Source of the DNA: Ornithodoros turicata
Taxonomy: Eukaryota > Arthropoda > Arachnida > Ixodida > Argasidae
Reading direction: 5' to 3'
DNA: 64,000 nucleotides
NCBI RefSeq assembly: GCF_037126465.1
Contig: NC_088206.1
Location: forward strand, 33,424,573 to 33,488,572
Shown: one piece after another, positions 30,861 through 42,027 of the stretch
Layout of the letters: each line of letters begins with the position of its first letter
Numbering within the stretch: the first letter of the stretch is position 1
The notes under the pieces: generated by a model
Seen by the model: the letters and a program-made list of their open reading frames with translations, nothing else
What the model was told of the DNA's origin: nothing
Databases searched by the model: none
Program-made: the position numbers and the translations under genes

Positions 30861-31705
30861 TAGAGCACTGCACGGGCCGACTTTTCCGGGCCCGACCCGG
30901 CCCGGGCGCGTCGAAAAATGGCCCGGCCCGACCCGGGCCCGGACCTTCATATTTTTATGTGGCCCGGCCCGGCCCGGCCCGGCCCGGCCCGGCCCGGTGA
31001 CCCAGTGACTAGAGCCCGGCCCGGCCGGGCGTCTAAGCAAATAGAGCCCGGCCCGGCCCGGCCCGGTGACCCGGCGAGTAGATCCCGGCCTAGTATTTCC
31101 AGCCGCGACGTACGCGTTTCTGGCGATTATCAAACAAATTTATAAGTAAATTTATAAGGAGAGAAGACAAACATACAAGTGATGGCGGTTTAACACCGTA
31201 ACCGCACGAGACCAAATTAAATCCAGAACGCACGGGGCGTTATCGTTACACTGTCAAGATTTTGTGGAAACAGAGCATGCTGTCGACAAACTGCTTCTCC
31301 CAGTCCCTATCCCTCTCACCAAGCTTTGCCAAAGTGATTGTGAAATATGTGAGGAGTGAGGAGCAATGTAAAGTGGCTTGGAGAATGTTCTAGAGGGTCT
31401 AATCATATGCATAATGCAGTACCCTTTGCTTGTCTTTGCAAAATATGCACAGGAATGACGCAAGCGCATGATGATATGAACTAATGCATCTCCAATGTGT
31501 GGAATTAGCTGCGTGGCCCGGCAGGGCTTGACTCTCGGGAACATATTTTAACGGCCCGGGCCCGGCCCGGCCCGCAGTGCTGGCGTATTTTGTCGGCCCG
31601 GGCTCGGCCCGGCCCGGAGCACACAGCCAATAACAAGCCCAGCCCGGCCCGCGGGCCGGGTCGGGCCCGGGCCGGGTCGGGGGCCCGAGCCCGTGCAGTG
31701 CACTA
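30861..31705. mobile_element. hAT-type MITE with CCGGG-rich arms, copy 1
   Basis: TIR TAGAGCACTGCACGGGCC at the left and its near-complement GCCCGTGCAGTGCACTA at the right. An exact 8-bp target duplication, GCCTGCGC, lies at 30853-30860 and 31706-31713. Subterminal arms are arrays of GGCCC/CCGGG words. There is no transposase. Confidence 0.93.
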
Positions 31706-32568
31706 GCCTGCGCATTATCTAACGGTGGGAGTTATACACGGAAATATTTTCCGACAGGAATTCCTTTTCTGGTCAGTGTCGTATAAATTCTAGTCTCCTC
31801 CAGGGTGTGCTGTGAATTTCTCCCAAATCACTTAGGGTCAGTTGAAAAAGCCGGCGTAGGGTGTTGGAATTAATAAAAAAGTTGTGATGCTACTTAAGAA
31901 TGTCATTGAGCAGTCAATAATTCAGAATGGCGAACGGGACATGATGTCGTACCTCGATGCCGTGGGACATCTAATGTATATTGAGTAGAGCTGCAAATTT
32001 GGAAGAATTTTGAAGTGGAGAAAACAAAGCTGCCCTTTTAATTAAAAAAAATGTAAATAAAAACTATGTTTTCACTCTTGCACAGTCTATATTTGTGAAC
32101 CAACAGATGAGGGAAGAAACCCTAGTGTAATATGAATTATAAATACAGACCTCATGCTTCAGTGAAACCAACAAGGTTGCATGTAAAGTTATATGAAGAT
32201 CCGAAATTGACTTTTGGCAGCATGCCAGAGGACCGCCTTCTTTCTTACGTAACACGGATTAGTAGGCGAAGTGGGACTGTCTGCAGCATACATTAGGCCA
32301 AATGGGACCCCCTGCAGTTCGAGGTCGGTGAACCTGCTAAGGGATGGCGAGATAATCTGCTAAGAAGCATTAGGCAAAATGGGAATAGGCGAAATGGGAA
32401 GACACGATGGAAATAACCCGTGGTCTCCCCTCTTCAACTGAAAAAGCAAAGAAAAAAAAAGAAAAAGAAAGCAGGGGACACTGGTTGCCTGCTCCGTACG
32501 CTCAAACAGAGTACCGTCAAAAGTTACAGAAAAATAGGTGCGGACAACACATTGAACTCCCTCTGAAC

Positions 32569-32965
32569 TAGGGTTGCCACCAGGCCGGTATTATACCGGC
32601 AGGGCCGGTTATTTGCTCGCTCTGCCGGTTGCCGGTAGGAAGGTGATACCGGCAGCCTTTTGCCGGTATTTGTGGCTCAACACCTTTCATCGGGGTTTTT
32701 ACGGGGTTTTCCTTTCAACATTCCACTACAGCTTGAATAAATATGGAGCACAGACCCAACTCCGTAGTCACCAGTCGTTTTCTTAGTTATTCATTAGTAT
32801 TATCGTTGTTGTCTTGAGCGAGTACGCTCGTTCTTTCTTTCTCTCTCTCTGTATACTCTCCACCCCTCACCCACTTTCCCTTTCCCGCGAACATTTCCTC
32901 CTTTCCCTCTATTCCACCTCCTCTCCCTCAGCCGGTATTTTGCACTCCGAAAGGTGGCAACCCTA
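32569..32965. mobile_element. 397-bp hAT-type MITE
   Basis: TIR TAGGGTTGCCACC, complement GGTGGCAACCCTA. The 8-bp flanks are CTCTGAAC at 32561-32568 and CCCTGAAC at 32966-32973 (one mismatch). The interior has CCGGTAT words and a pyrimidine-rich stretch at 32830-32930. Confidence 0.9.
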
Positions 32966-33478
32966 CCCTGAACTCCGATTGAACAAAATTATTTCGAGCA
33001 AACAGTGTCGATCAACCGGCTTTCAGTCAAAAGGCTTTCGACCAAGCGGAGTTCGATCAGACGTATCCAATCACAAGGTGTTCGACCAAATGTACAGACA
33101 CCCCGCGGCGCGCGAGCCACCAACCGTGTTTCCGACTTCTCCCGCTAGAGGCGCTTTTCCGCTCTGAAAAAGGTCCATTGGTGCAAGTATGCCACGTGGC
33201 AGTTGCCTGAGTCATATTCTGGAACATTCCGCAAGGTCAAGTCCGGGTGGTGATGTCATCTTTCTTGGGGAGCCAGCTCAGGGTGAGCTGTACTGAGGCC
33301 ATAGCTGAAAAGAAAAAAAAAGGAAAAAAAAAGGAAAAAATGGGAAAGTATATCCCATCTAGACGACCAGATTCCTTACTGTTGAAAGTACACCGGGATC
33401 TTCGTTAATGATTGATTGGAATTTGTAAACGAGGTAAGACTCGCGTTGTTCCCTGCCTCTATCGGAGCTAAAGTTTGA

Positions 33479-33898
33479 TTAGAGAATGAAAAGGGCAACG
33501 TCATTTATCGAATGACCAGGATGGTTGAAATGACGAGAAACAGGAAGATTTGGCTTTTTATTAACGTCCGACCGGTGGTTGTTGAACCTGATCCGAAAAG
33601 ATGTTTTGGTTTGACCTACGTATTGTGCTTGACACGCGTTGCACTGAATGGCAGAAATGACGTTGGATGAATTGCAGTCAAAGTCACCATGAATTTTGAC
33701 GAAGAAATTAGAATTTGTGCTGTTAAGCACGTGGGCACTTCGCATTAGTTTGCATATTTGACATCTGCGGCCATTGCACGGGTGGCAGCCTGCCATCGGA
33801 CTCGTTGGTCGGTTGACTTTGGAGCTGACTAGATTATCGTGGAGGTTTTGCGAGCGCCTGTAGGTCACACGTGGCGGTTCCGGGAAGATTTGTCGCAT
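33479..33898 (-). pseudogene. Penelope-like GIY-YIG endonuclease domain
   Basis: The C-terminal half of the same element. A cysteine-rich linker (GCHPCNGRRCQICK) precedes the GIY-YIG-type core (CNACQAQYVGQTKTSFRIRF), followed by NNHRSD and SRHFNHPGHS. In Penelope-like elements this endonuclease nicks target DNA for reverse transcription. The frame differs by one from the reverse transcriptase upstream. Confidence 0.87.
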
Positions 33899-33972
33899 GC
33901 GCTCTGACTGACAAAGAATACCGTGGTGGCGATTAAGTATACTGTTGATGTTGGAAACATTATTGTTGAATG

Positions 33973-34650
33973 TTACAACGACGTTGACGGAACCATTGTC
34001 TGATTTGCGGTTGCGGTTTTGGAACAGAGTTTGCTATCTGCCCTGCGGGCCTTCCTTATTGCGTCCTCAACTAAACTGGGTGGGAATTGGCGACTGATGA
34101 ATGTTTGCTTGAGTTGGTTCACATTTCTATCCAGATCACTGTCGCTGGAACAGATGCGTCTATAACGAAGTGCCTGGCTGTAGGGGATAGCAAGTTTAGT
34201 GTGCCGCGGGTGGCAACTCTTGAAAGCTAGGTACTGCTGGGAGTCCGTAGGTTTACGGAACAGGTCCGTAGTTAGGACCCCGTCCGTTGACTTTACCTGG
34301 ACATCTAGGAAGTTAACAGTTAGAGCTGAGTAAGAATGGGTGAATTTGATAGACGGATGTGCTTGGTTAAAATTGCTAATGAATATATTCAGATCGTCCT
34401 CCGAATATGGCCAAACCATAAAGATGTCGTCCAGAAAACGCTTGTACAACGTCGGCTTTTTCTCGCATTGGAACAGAAATGCCTCCTCCAGATTACCCAT
34501 AAAGATGTTTGCATAATTTGGTGCCATCTTAGTGCCCATAGCCGTGCCACTGACATGCAAGTAATGTTTACCATCAAATTCAAAGTTGTTATTTTTCAGA
34601 ATAAGGTTAAGAATGTGAATTCCTTTCCTTAACCTTATTCTGAATTCCAT
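33973..34650 (-). pseudogene. Penelope-like reverse transcriptase, 5'-truncated
   Basis: 225 codons with Penelope-type reverse-transcriptase motifs: SGTAMGTKMAPNYANIFMG, the catalytic box YKRFLDDIFMVW with both aspartates, and VNFLDVQV. The N-terminal fingers are missing at the head-to-head junction. The frame ends at a stop after PSTSL, while the downstream frame continues in register with the endonuclease, so a one-base shift lies near 33990. In life this enzyme primes from chromosome ends or nicks made by its GIY-YIG partner. Confidence 0.9.
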
Positions 34651-34680
34651 TCCTTAACCTTATTCTGAAAAATAACAACT

Positions 34681-34977
34681 TTGAGTTTGATGGTCAAGCA
34701 CAATAATAAAAGATGTATTGGTCAAACCAAAACATCTTTTCGGCTCAGGTTCAACAACCACCGGTCGGACGTTAATAAAAAGCCAAATCTTCATGTTTCT
34801 CGTCATTTCAACCAGCCTGGTTATTCAATAAATGACGTTGCCCTTTTTATTCTTCAATCAAACTTTAGCTCCGATAGAGGCAGGGAACAACGCGAGTCTT
34901 ACCTCATTTACAAATTCCAATCAATCATTAACGAAGATCCCGGTGTACTTTCAACAGTAAGGAATCTGGTCGTCTAG
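34681..34977 (+). pseudogene. GIY-YIG endonuclease C-terminus, second Penelope-like copy
   Basis: 98 residues on the plus strand, containing CIGQTKTSFRLRFNNHRSDV and SRHFNQPGYSINDVALFIL, closely match the minus-strand copy at 33479-33898. They then extend through SDRGREQRESYLIYKFQSI, the usual Penelope C-terminus. It is joined head to head with the left copy and lacks the reverse transcriptase. Confidence 0.87.
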
Positions 34978-35213
34978 ATGGGATATACTTTCCCATTTTC
35001 TCCTTTTATTTTCCTTTTTTTTTCTTTTCAGCTATGGCCTCAGTACAGCTCACCCTGAGCTGGCTCCCCAAGAAAGATGACATCACCACCCAGACTTGAC
35101 CTTGCGGAATGTTCCAGAATATGACTCAGGCAACTGCCACGTGGCATACTTGCACCGATTGTGACGTCACCCAGGAAACCTATTTAAGCAATATGCAACC
35201 CTTGTACCTCTTT

Positions 35214-35252
35214 TGTCCTGACGAAGACAGTGCCACTGTCGAAACGTCGACC
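35214..35252 (+). ncRNA. Hammerhead-ribozyme-like motif in Penelope-like 3' region, copy 2
   Basis: CCTGACGAAGACAGTGCC is followed by ACTGTCGAAACGTCGACC. Both core boxes (CTGACGA, GAAAC) and a complete stem II are present. The GTCGAC after GAAAC is palindromic and would suit pairing between two molecules. This is the best-preserved copy in the window. Confidence 0.72.
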
Positions 35253-35410
35253 ATTCTTTTTTTTTAATCTATGTGTTAAATTGCCCATTAAATAAATTAG
35301 TTTTTGTTAACGTTCCTGTAATCTGTAGTCCAAGTCTTGTTATTTCACTTTTATATATATATATATATATAAGTTGAAATGAACGAATGCGGTTGACTAC
35401 GAAAAATAAA

Positions 35411-35661
35411 GGTATTCAATAAAGATCAGACGTGGAGACGGTGCTTCTACAGGATAAGGAATAAAAGGGGGACTTTATTAAAAACTAAGAGGGGGTATTC
35501 GACGTTTCGACAGCAGCGCTGTCTTCAACAGGAAGACTTCCTGTCGAAGACAGCGCTGCTGTCGATACGTCGAATACCCCCTCTTAGTTTTTAATAAAGT
35601 CCCCCTTTTATTCCTTATCCTGTAGAAGCACCGTCTCCACGTCTGATCTTTATTGAATACC
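35411..35661. repeat. 251-bp nearly perfect palindrome of Penelope-like origin
   Basis: Two inverted arms of about 125 bases meet at 35536 with almost no spacer. Each carries a degenerate hammerhead core (GAAGACAGCGCTGCTGTCGA with GAAAC or GATAC). It ends immediately beside fold-back copy C. It looks like two Penelope-like ends joined face to face. Confidence 0.85.
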
Positions 35662-35663
35662 TA

Positions 35664-36540
35664 CAGGGTGTCCCAGAAAACGTGTCATTGAATTATAATA
35701 AAAAAACTACACCACTTAGGGTCATGCGGCCAATGGCATTTGTTCTTACTGGGTTTTTGCCACCTCCTCATGTGAATGTCATGTAACGTATGTTTAATTA
35801 TGTAAATTTTTGCGAACTTAAGTCGGAAATTTGCCTAGTAAATGTCACTTTTTTACCCCACCAATGTGAAGAGCGTGTCTAATTTAGTCAAATTAATGAT
35901 AATTGACACGGATATTCAGGAGCTATCCCATCGAAAAAAATAGCCGAACATCATGATCTATGGAGGTCGCACAGAATAGCGCACGATGAATTTTTCAGCG
36001 CAATCTTTGTCAGTCCGACGAAAGGAGGTTGGAAACCCAGCCCTCCCCGACATCGCAGAAAGAGATAAAACAGGCACGGCTTATCACGTCCGACTTTCCC
36101 TGGGATAATGCTTTCCCTCTCCCAATTTGAGGAACTGTTACTTTTTCTACTATCACTCTGTGGGCTGGCTTCGGAACCTCCTTTCGTCGCACTGAGAAAG
36201 ATTGCGCTCAAAACGTCATTGCGCGTTATGGTCCGGTGCCCCGAAAAGCATGATATTCGGCTATTTTTTCCGGTGGGATAGCTCGTGAATATCACTGTCA
36301 ATTATCATGAATTTGAGTGAATTCGGCCCGCTCTTCATATTGGTGGGGTAAAAAAGTGACCTTTACTTGGCAAATTTCCGAGTTCAGTTCGCAAATATTT
36401 ACATAATTAAACTTGGAGTACATGACATTCACACTAGGAGGTGGCAAAAACCTAATAAGAACAAATGCTGTTGACCGCATTATTCTAGGTGGCGTAGTTT
36501 TTTTATTATAATTCAATGACACGTTTTCAGGGACACCCTG
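35664..36540. mobile_element. TA-flanked fold-back element with CAGGGTGTCC ends, copy C
   Basis: Left CAGGGTGTCCCAGAAAACGT, right GTTTTCAGGGACACCCTG, TA on both sides (35662-35663 and 36541-36542). It is homologous to copy B along its whole length, including the central CGACGAAAGGAGGTTGGAAA word. Confidence 0.88.
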
Positions 36541-36564
36541 TATATATATATATATATATATAGT

Positions 36565-36910
36565 TGTGGAAGGAAAAAGACGCGGACAACAGATTTTAGG
36601 GAAGTTAGAAACACTAGTTCATTTAATGGGCAGAAATTAAAAGTTGAATGAAAGTAAGGGGTCGACGTTTCAACAGTGGCACTGTCTTCGTCAGGGCAAA
36701 AGATGGGCAGGCGGTTACAGATTGCTTAAATAGGTTTGGAATGTGACGTCATCATCGGTACAAGGCACACCACAGGCGGTTGTCGGTGAGTCAGGTACGG
36801 GAATATTCCAGAAGGTCAAGTCCGGGTGGTGAGGTCATTCTCCTTTGGTCCCTGTCTGTTTGGGGGGGAAATTCCAGGGCAGGGCAAGTGCTGCTTCAGA
36901 TTCAGATATA
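36565..36910 (-). mobile_element. Third Penelope-like 3' region
   Basis: It shares CATTTAATGGGCA, ATTGCTTAAATAGGTTT, AAGGTCAAGTCCGGGTGGTG and the hammerhead-like motif with the pair at 27738-35353, but is clearly diverged. It is interrupted at 36913 by fold-back copy D. Confidence 0.75.
36661..36697 (-). ncRNA. Hammerhead-ribozyme-like motif, copy 3
   Basis: Minus-strand CCTGACGAAGACAGTGCC then ACTGTTGAAACGTCGAC. Both core boxes are present; stem II has one G-U style change. It lies in a third Penelope-like 3' region. Confidence 0.62.
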
Positions 36911-36912
36911 TA

Positions 36913-39900
36913 CAGGGTGTCCACGCTAAGTGTGAACAGATGTTTTAAAAATATATCAATCACTTTTTCCGAGATGAAATCAATTGCAATATAGCATGTG
37001 CTGAAGGGCACTCCCTAGGGGGGCATTAACAGATTCCTAAGGCAATGTCTTAATTAACTTTCAATAATTAACTTTTTAATTATAAAAGCTATGAGAACAT
37101 CTGATCTCTTCGGTCACCAGATACCAAAACCGTTTTCAGAACAAAAATCCGTTCGGTATATCGTCCGCAAAAAATTCGTGAAGGAACGCCATTTTTTTTC
37201 TTTATTTGGTTCATTGCGCATCTTCAAAGAAGCGGCTTTCCTTTACCCCCTGTGTGAGAGAGTGAAACAGCACAGTGCCGCCTTATGCGTCGAAGATTAG
37301 CTTTAACTTGCGGAAACAAAACAAAAACACAAATCTATCGGGTGACTCTATCGCGACTGGCCTTATCTTGGGCTGCATTTTCTGTTTTCTTTTAATCTTT
37401 TTCCTGGGACGCAAGATGCGATAGTGTGCTCTTTCATCCTCTCGTATTGGGGGCGAAGGAAAGACGCGTCTCTAGAGATGCGCGGGTGTTGGTTCCAATG
37501 CAGCCCCCAATAACGGATTATCTCCGATGAATAGAAGGATTAGCTATTGTTCAGGTTCAGGTTCAGGTCGTGCTTAATCCCCTTTGAGACGGGGCAGCTT
37601 CCTGTCGGAATCACAAGCACTGAAGACTTGAAAAGGAAAGAGAAAAAAAGGAATTTGAAAAAAAAAAAAAAAACGAAGCAAAACGATGGTGGAACTTCGG
37701 TTTCCGATGCACTATTTTGAGGCGCGCAGTGTACGCGTTGTCTGTCTTTCCCAGTTCGCCAGATGGCGCTTGGCCCGTTCGACGACCTCGGCGATGTCGC
37801 TGGCGTTTGCTTATTTCGTTAGACCGAGGGCTGCAGCGATGTCTTCTCCGTTGGGGCGAGTGGTCTTCGTGGCTGGGCACCTGAAGAGAACATGTTCTAT
37901 GTTCTCATCTTCTTCATGGCACAGGATGCATGTTGCTTCGATGTTATTAAATAGCTGTGACAGTCTCAAACGAGTAGGGAGGGCTCCCGTCCTGGCTTGA
38001 AACAGCAGGCCGCTCTGGCGATCTCCTCGGTAGAAGTTGAAAGGGGCCGGTTGTTCTTTGTGTTGGTTGTACAGGGCTAGGCTTTGCTTTTTGGTGGTCC
38101 GCTGTCTCCATCTGTCAATCTTTATTTTCTGCATTTCTTTATCTGTCCGCTTGTTCCACTCCATTGCAGTCGTCGCCTTTTGCCGGCTCGTCCCCTTGCT
38201 GTAAATTGAGTCGATCCTACTGATGCGTTTGATCCATTCGGTCTTGATTCCTCGGTACCTAATATGTTGGAATAGTTTCTTTATGTGTCTCTCTTTTAGT
38301 AGGTGGATTAGTCGACCCAGGTACCGTGTTTTTGATCTTGCTTCTCGATGTTCGTAGCTTGACCAACCCATTTCTCCTTCAATTGCTGCGTTGGCTGTCG
38401 CTAAGTTCCCTCCTAGGGTCTATCTTCCTATTTCTGTCTGCTGCCGTTCAAGAGTTTTCATTGTGGTGTTGCTGTAACACAGGACTTCGTTAGCGTACGT
38501 AGCTGCCGGTACCGCCACGGTCTTCCAGAGGATTTTCCCCACGTTATACGGGTTGTACGAATGCCGGGCAAGGTGCCATACGTGGCCTTTCCTTTTGTTC
38601 GTGTTAGCCAGGATTGATTTTTCGTGGGTTTCCAAATAATTTGGTTTGTTCTCAAGGAGTACGCCAAGGTACCTGTACTGGTTTGTATGATCAACTTGAA
38701 AGTTTTGGAGCCAAAAGACATCGTCATTTTTACGCCTTCCACCGATTTTCATCCACTGTGTCTTCGCTCGGCTGAATCTCATTCCGTTCGGTTCGGCTAA
38801 TGTGGTACATATGTTGAGCATGCTTTGCAAGTCTTGTGTTGTCTTCGCTAGGAGGAGGATGTCATCCGCGAATGCGAGTGTTGATATGTACGTTGTCGTT
38901 GTCTCGCCTTTGGTGTCTTGTGTGGTTATGGTGATGCCCTTTTTGCTGCCTTCAAGTTCTTTCAGCATTTCGTCGAGGAATAAGTTGAAGAGCGTGGGGG
39001 AAAGCGGGCATCCCTGTTTGAGTCCGACCAGATGTTTGACCTCTTGTGATTTAATGTCTTCCAGGTGATACGTGGTGGTGCAGTTTGTGTACATCTTTTC
39101 TATTAAGGACACCAGGTCCTCTGGGAGTCCCATGTTTCGTACTTTTCCCCAAAGTACTTTATGTGGTACGGCGTCGTAAGCTTGTTCTAGAACGAGGAAA
39201 GCTAGATATAATTCTTCTCCTGTCTTTTGTGCCATTTCTATCAGTTGAGTCACGATGAAAAGGTTATCACTGCCCCTTCTGTCACGTCGGAAGCCGTTTT
39301 GGGACTGGGCTAGCTTACTATCGCAGCATTTTGCTATCCTCTCGTTGATGATGGCCGCAAATAGTTTGGAAACGTTGCTTTGTAACGTGATTGGTCTAAA
39401 AGATTTTAGGTCGTCCCGGGGTTTCCCTTGCCCTTTGTAGAGTAGCCTTACTGTGCTGTGTTTCCATGATTTTGGTACCCGTTTCGTTTGTAGTATAAAA
39501 TTGAGCATTCTTCGCAGAGCTTCTTTTGAGAGTGGTTCCAGTGCTTTCAAGAATTCGTTTGGTATCTCGTCCGGGCCTGTCGCCTTCCCCCTCATTAACT
39601 TGTTTAGATGTCTCGCCAGTTCAGCTTCGCCTATTTCCTCTACCCTGGCGTCACTTGGTTGGTGAGCTGGATGAGCTGTTTGATCGTGTTGTGGGCTGAT
39701 TCGCTCTTGCATGTCTTCTTGTTGTTGTTGGAAGTACTGGGTCATGTATTGCTCCTGTTCTTCTTTTTTGTTTATTTTTCTCCCCTTGATGTTGTCGCAG
39801 AGTACGATTTCTGGTTTTGTTGGCAGTCGCTGATTGTTCATATCTTCTATATATTTCCAAAATTTTTGGCCGTTTTTTCGCCCTCCGTTTATGATGTCTA

Positions 39901-41493
39901 TCTCTATCCCTCTGTAATACTGATCCAACTTCCCCGCTACCAATCGCTTTGTCTTCTCTTGTTGCTTTTCGTGGGCTTCTTTTTCAGCCTCGCAATCCGC
40001 CTTGCTCTTTCTCGCTCTCCTCCATTCTCTGCATAGCCTCTTCCTTTCCCGAATGGAATCCAGCACCTCTCTGTCGCACCAGGGCCTTGCTTTGCCTTTT
40101 GATGCGCCACTACTTGTTTTTCCAACAGTTGTTCTCGCCGATTCTTCGAGTTTCTGGATGAACGCTTCGTAGTTTGGGGGCATGGATGTTGCTAGTGCTT
40201 CTTCAAGTTTGTTAGCGAATTTCTCTATATTGTCTTGATTATTAGTTTTCCATCTTGGCGTCCGCTTTCGCATTAGGTGCTTGCGCCGGGTCTTTGTTTG
40301 AGAAGTCGTAATCAGTATTTTGATTCGGTTGTGATCGCTGTTGCAGCTGAAATTTTTTTCCTCGTCAATGTTAATGCTGTGTATCGTAAATGGGGCTTGT
40401 TTGTTTGTATGGGGCTTGTGTAGGGTACACCACTAGAGGGCGCTACGAGCGACGCTTCACCACTAGGGGCCGCTGCTGTCGCATTCCGCGGATGACGTCA
40501 TAGCAATATAGCACCCTTGTGGAGTGGCGCTGCAAGCGATAGGACGGCCGCCCTCGGTGGCGGCCCACGGCGTTGTTATGGCCTCGCGACCGCGATACGC
40601 GGCGTCGGCAGCAAAGGGTTTTGGGTCCAGCGTTGTGTACCAACTGTACAGTTCATTGAGCGAGTTTATATTACTCTCACTCCCTTTATTGTTCAACTGA
40701 TGGTTGTTGTTTGAGAGCTCAATTGCTATACTGTGAGATTGGGGTGTATGACAGGCATACGACAATATACATAAATTAATATAAACAAAAGGACGTACAC
40801 GATAAATTACGCCACAGACTTTGCATTATAAAGGTGCTGTCGTGAACCAGTCCGTTCACAAACAGCCGTGTGCAACCCGTCTTGTATATATTATACTTGG
40901 ATACTTTCCTTTTAATTGCCTAATAACGTTTTTGCGACTCGAGCACATATATTAGCAGGCTCCAGACTTGCGCAATATTATTTTGGTGATGGTGCATATG
41001 TTCAGGCAAGAGCGGAGGAAAGTTGTTCCTATTTGTTTTATGTATTTCACTTCAGTATATTATTCTCACATAGTTTAAATTTAATTAGCGGTTAGTAGTA
41101 CTGCAGTATAAGCAGTTTAGCACACTACTGTGTTGTAAGATATATTGTAAGCACCTTATGGCTGCAGAATTACTGGCAATGAATAAAATAAAGAAAAAAT
41201 GGCGTTCCTTCATGAATTTTTTTGCGGACGATCTATCGAACGGATTTTTGTTCTGAAAACGGCTTTGGTATGTGGTGACCGAAGAGATCAGATGTTCTCA
41301 TTGGAGCAACTTCGTAGCTTTTATAATTAAAAAGTTAATTATTGAAAGTTAATTAAGACATTGCCTTAGGAGTCTGTTAATGCCTCCATAAGGAGTGCCC
41401 TTAAGCATATGCTATATTGCAATTGATATCATCTCGGAAAATGTGATTGATATATTTTTAAAAAATCTGTTCACACTTAGCCTGGACGCCCTG
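36913..41493. mobile_element. TA-flanked fold-back element with CAGGGTGTCC ends, copy D, split by a LINE
   Basis: Left end CAGGGTGTCCACGCTAAGTG and right end CTTAGCCTGGACGCCCTG lie inside TA flanks. Inner arms match over some 300 bases: AACATCTGATCTCTTCGGTC near 37090 and its complement near 41290. The 4.6-kb length comes from a LINE inserted in the middle (about 37545-40410). Confidence 0.85.
37811..40400 (-). pseudogene. LINE ORF: endonuclease end, reverse transcriptase and C-terminal knuckle
   Basis: One minus-strand frame runs from an endonuclease end (NSDHNRIKI near 40340) through a full reverse transcriptase to a zinc knuckle (CILCHEEDENIEHVLFRC), interrupted by a single in-frame TAG at 38422-38420. 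Reverse-transcriptase motifs include GKATGPDEIP, SFRPITLQS, QNGFRRDRRG, GCPLSPTLFNL and the catalytic FADDILLLA. Motif A reads LAFLVLEQAYDAV: valine replaces the catalytic aspartate expected in FLDLEQAYD. The endonuclease N-terminus is missing. A CCTGAA repeat near 37545-37568 probably marks the 3' end. The clade (CR1/L1-like) is uncertain. Confidence 0.85.
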
Positions 41494-42027
41494 TATATAT
41501 AAAGCTAATCAGAGCTGTTCAGAAAGAAAGCGACGACCTGAAACCTGGGGCTATCTTTGTGGTACTCGTTACAAACCGCCGGTACTTTTGACGTAGCGTC
41601 TATTTGTAACAAGTAGCACAAAGCTAGTCTCAGATTTCCAGGTGTCGCTTCTTTGTGAACCATTTTGTTCCGCTCTTCTTGGTACGGTCTGGTGTGCTTT
41701 GCGTGCAAAAACAGAATTTGTATTCAGAATATACTTGTAACGCTTCAAAACCTGTTCTGAATAAACGAAAACAATTTGCAAAGAAAGTGTCTTTTATGTT
41801 TTTTTTTTTTTCATTTGCCTTTGGCATATACGGAAGGACGGACATCCAGCAAATAATATTGCTCCCCCGCCTTCATGTAATTAACAATAATTCGTTGATA
41901 AACCTTGTAAATGGCAGCTTTTCAAAAGATCTGACACTGCAGAAACCCTCATTTATTGCGCTCAAAATGGCAACTTAAATGCGCACACGCTCCAGTAATG
42001 CCGTATAAGGCGCATTGTTGACCCGCA

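Larger units (their letters stand above)
30059..32398. mobile_element. 2.3-kb element with perfect 29-bp inverted ends
   Basis: The left end 30059-30087 begins CCCATTTCGCCTATTCCCAT. Its exact complement ends at 32398. Further copies of GGCGAAATGGGACTG and TTAGGCAAAA words lie inside near each end (30130-30180, 32260-32310), forming a longer imperfect terminal repeat. No target duplication or transposase was recognised. A SINE and a hAT-type MITE are nested within. Confidence 0.82.
27974..33176. mobile_element. 5.2-kb terminal-repeat insertion inside the Penelope-like element, with nested elements
   Basis: Ends GGACCTTTTTCAG and CTGAAAAAGGTCC form a 13-bp perfect inverted repeat. The word TCACAAT on the left and ATTGGTGCAAG on the right correspond to the continuous TCACAATCGGTGCAAG in the uninterrupted copy (complement near 35160), proving an insertion. 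It contains LINE fragments, a SINE and MITEs described separately. No transposase was recognised beyond a 16-codon THAP-like start at 28104. Confidence 0.75.
27738..35353. mobile_element. Head-to-head pair of Penelope-like elements
   Basis: Two Penelope-like copies meet head to head near 34640. The left copy reads on the minus strand (reverse transcriptase, then GIY-YIG endonuclease, then a 3' region). The right, shorter copy reads on the plus strand (endonuclease C-terminus and 3' region). Their 3' regions are inverted copies: the words TTAAATAGGTTTCCTGGGTG and GGTACAAGGGTTGCATATTG occur near 27940, and their complements near 35190. Both outer ends abut (TA)n runs. The left 3' region is split by a 5.2-kb insertion at 27974-33176. 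Inverted, 5'-truncated copies are common for this class. Confidence 0.85.

Noticed and set aside
30861..31145. Proline/glycine-rich proteins from the GGCCC repeats
   Set aside because: They are translations of low-complexity MITE arms and open on both strands.
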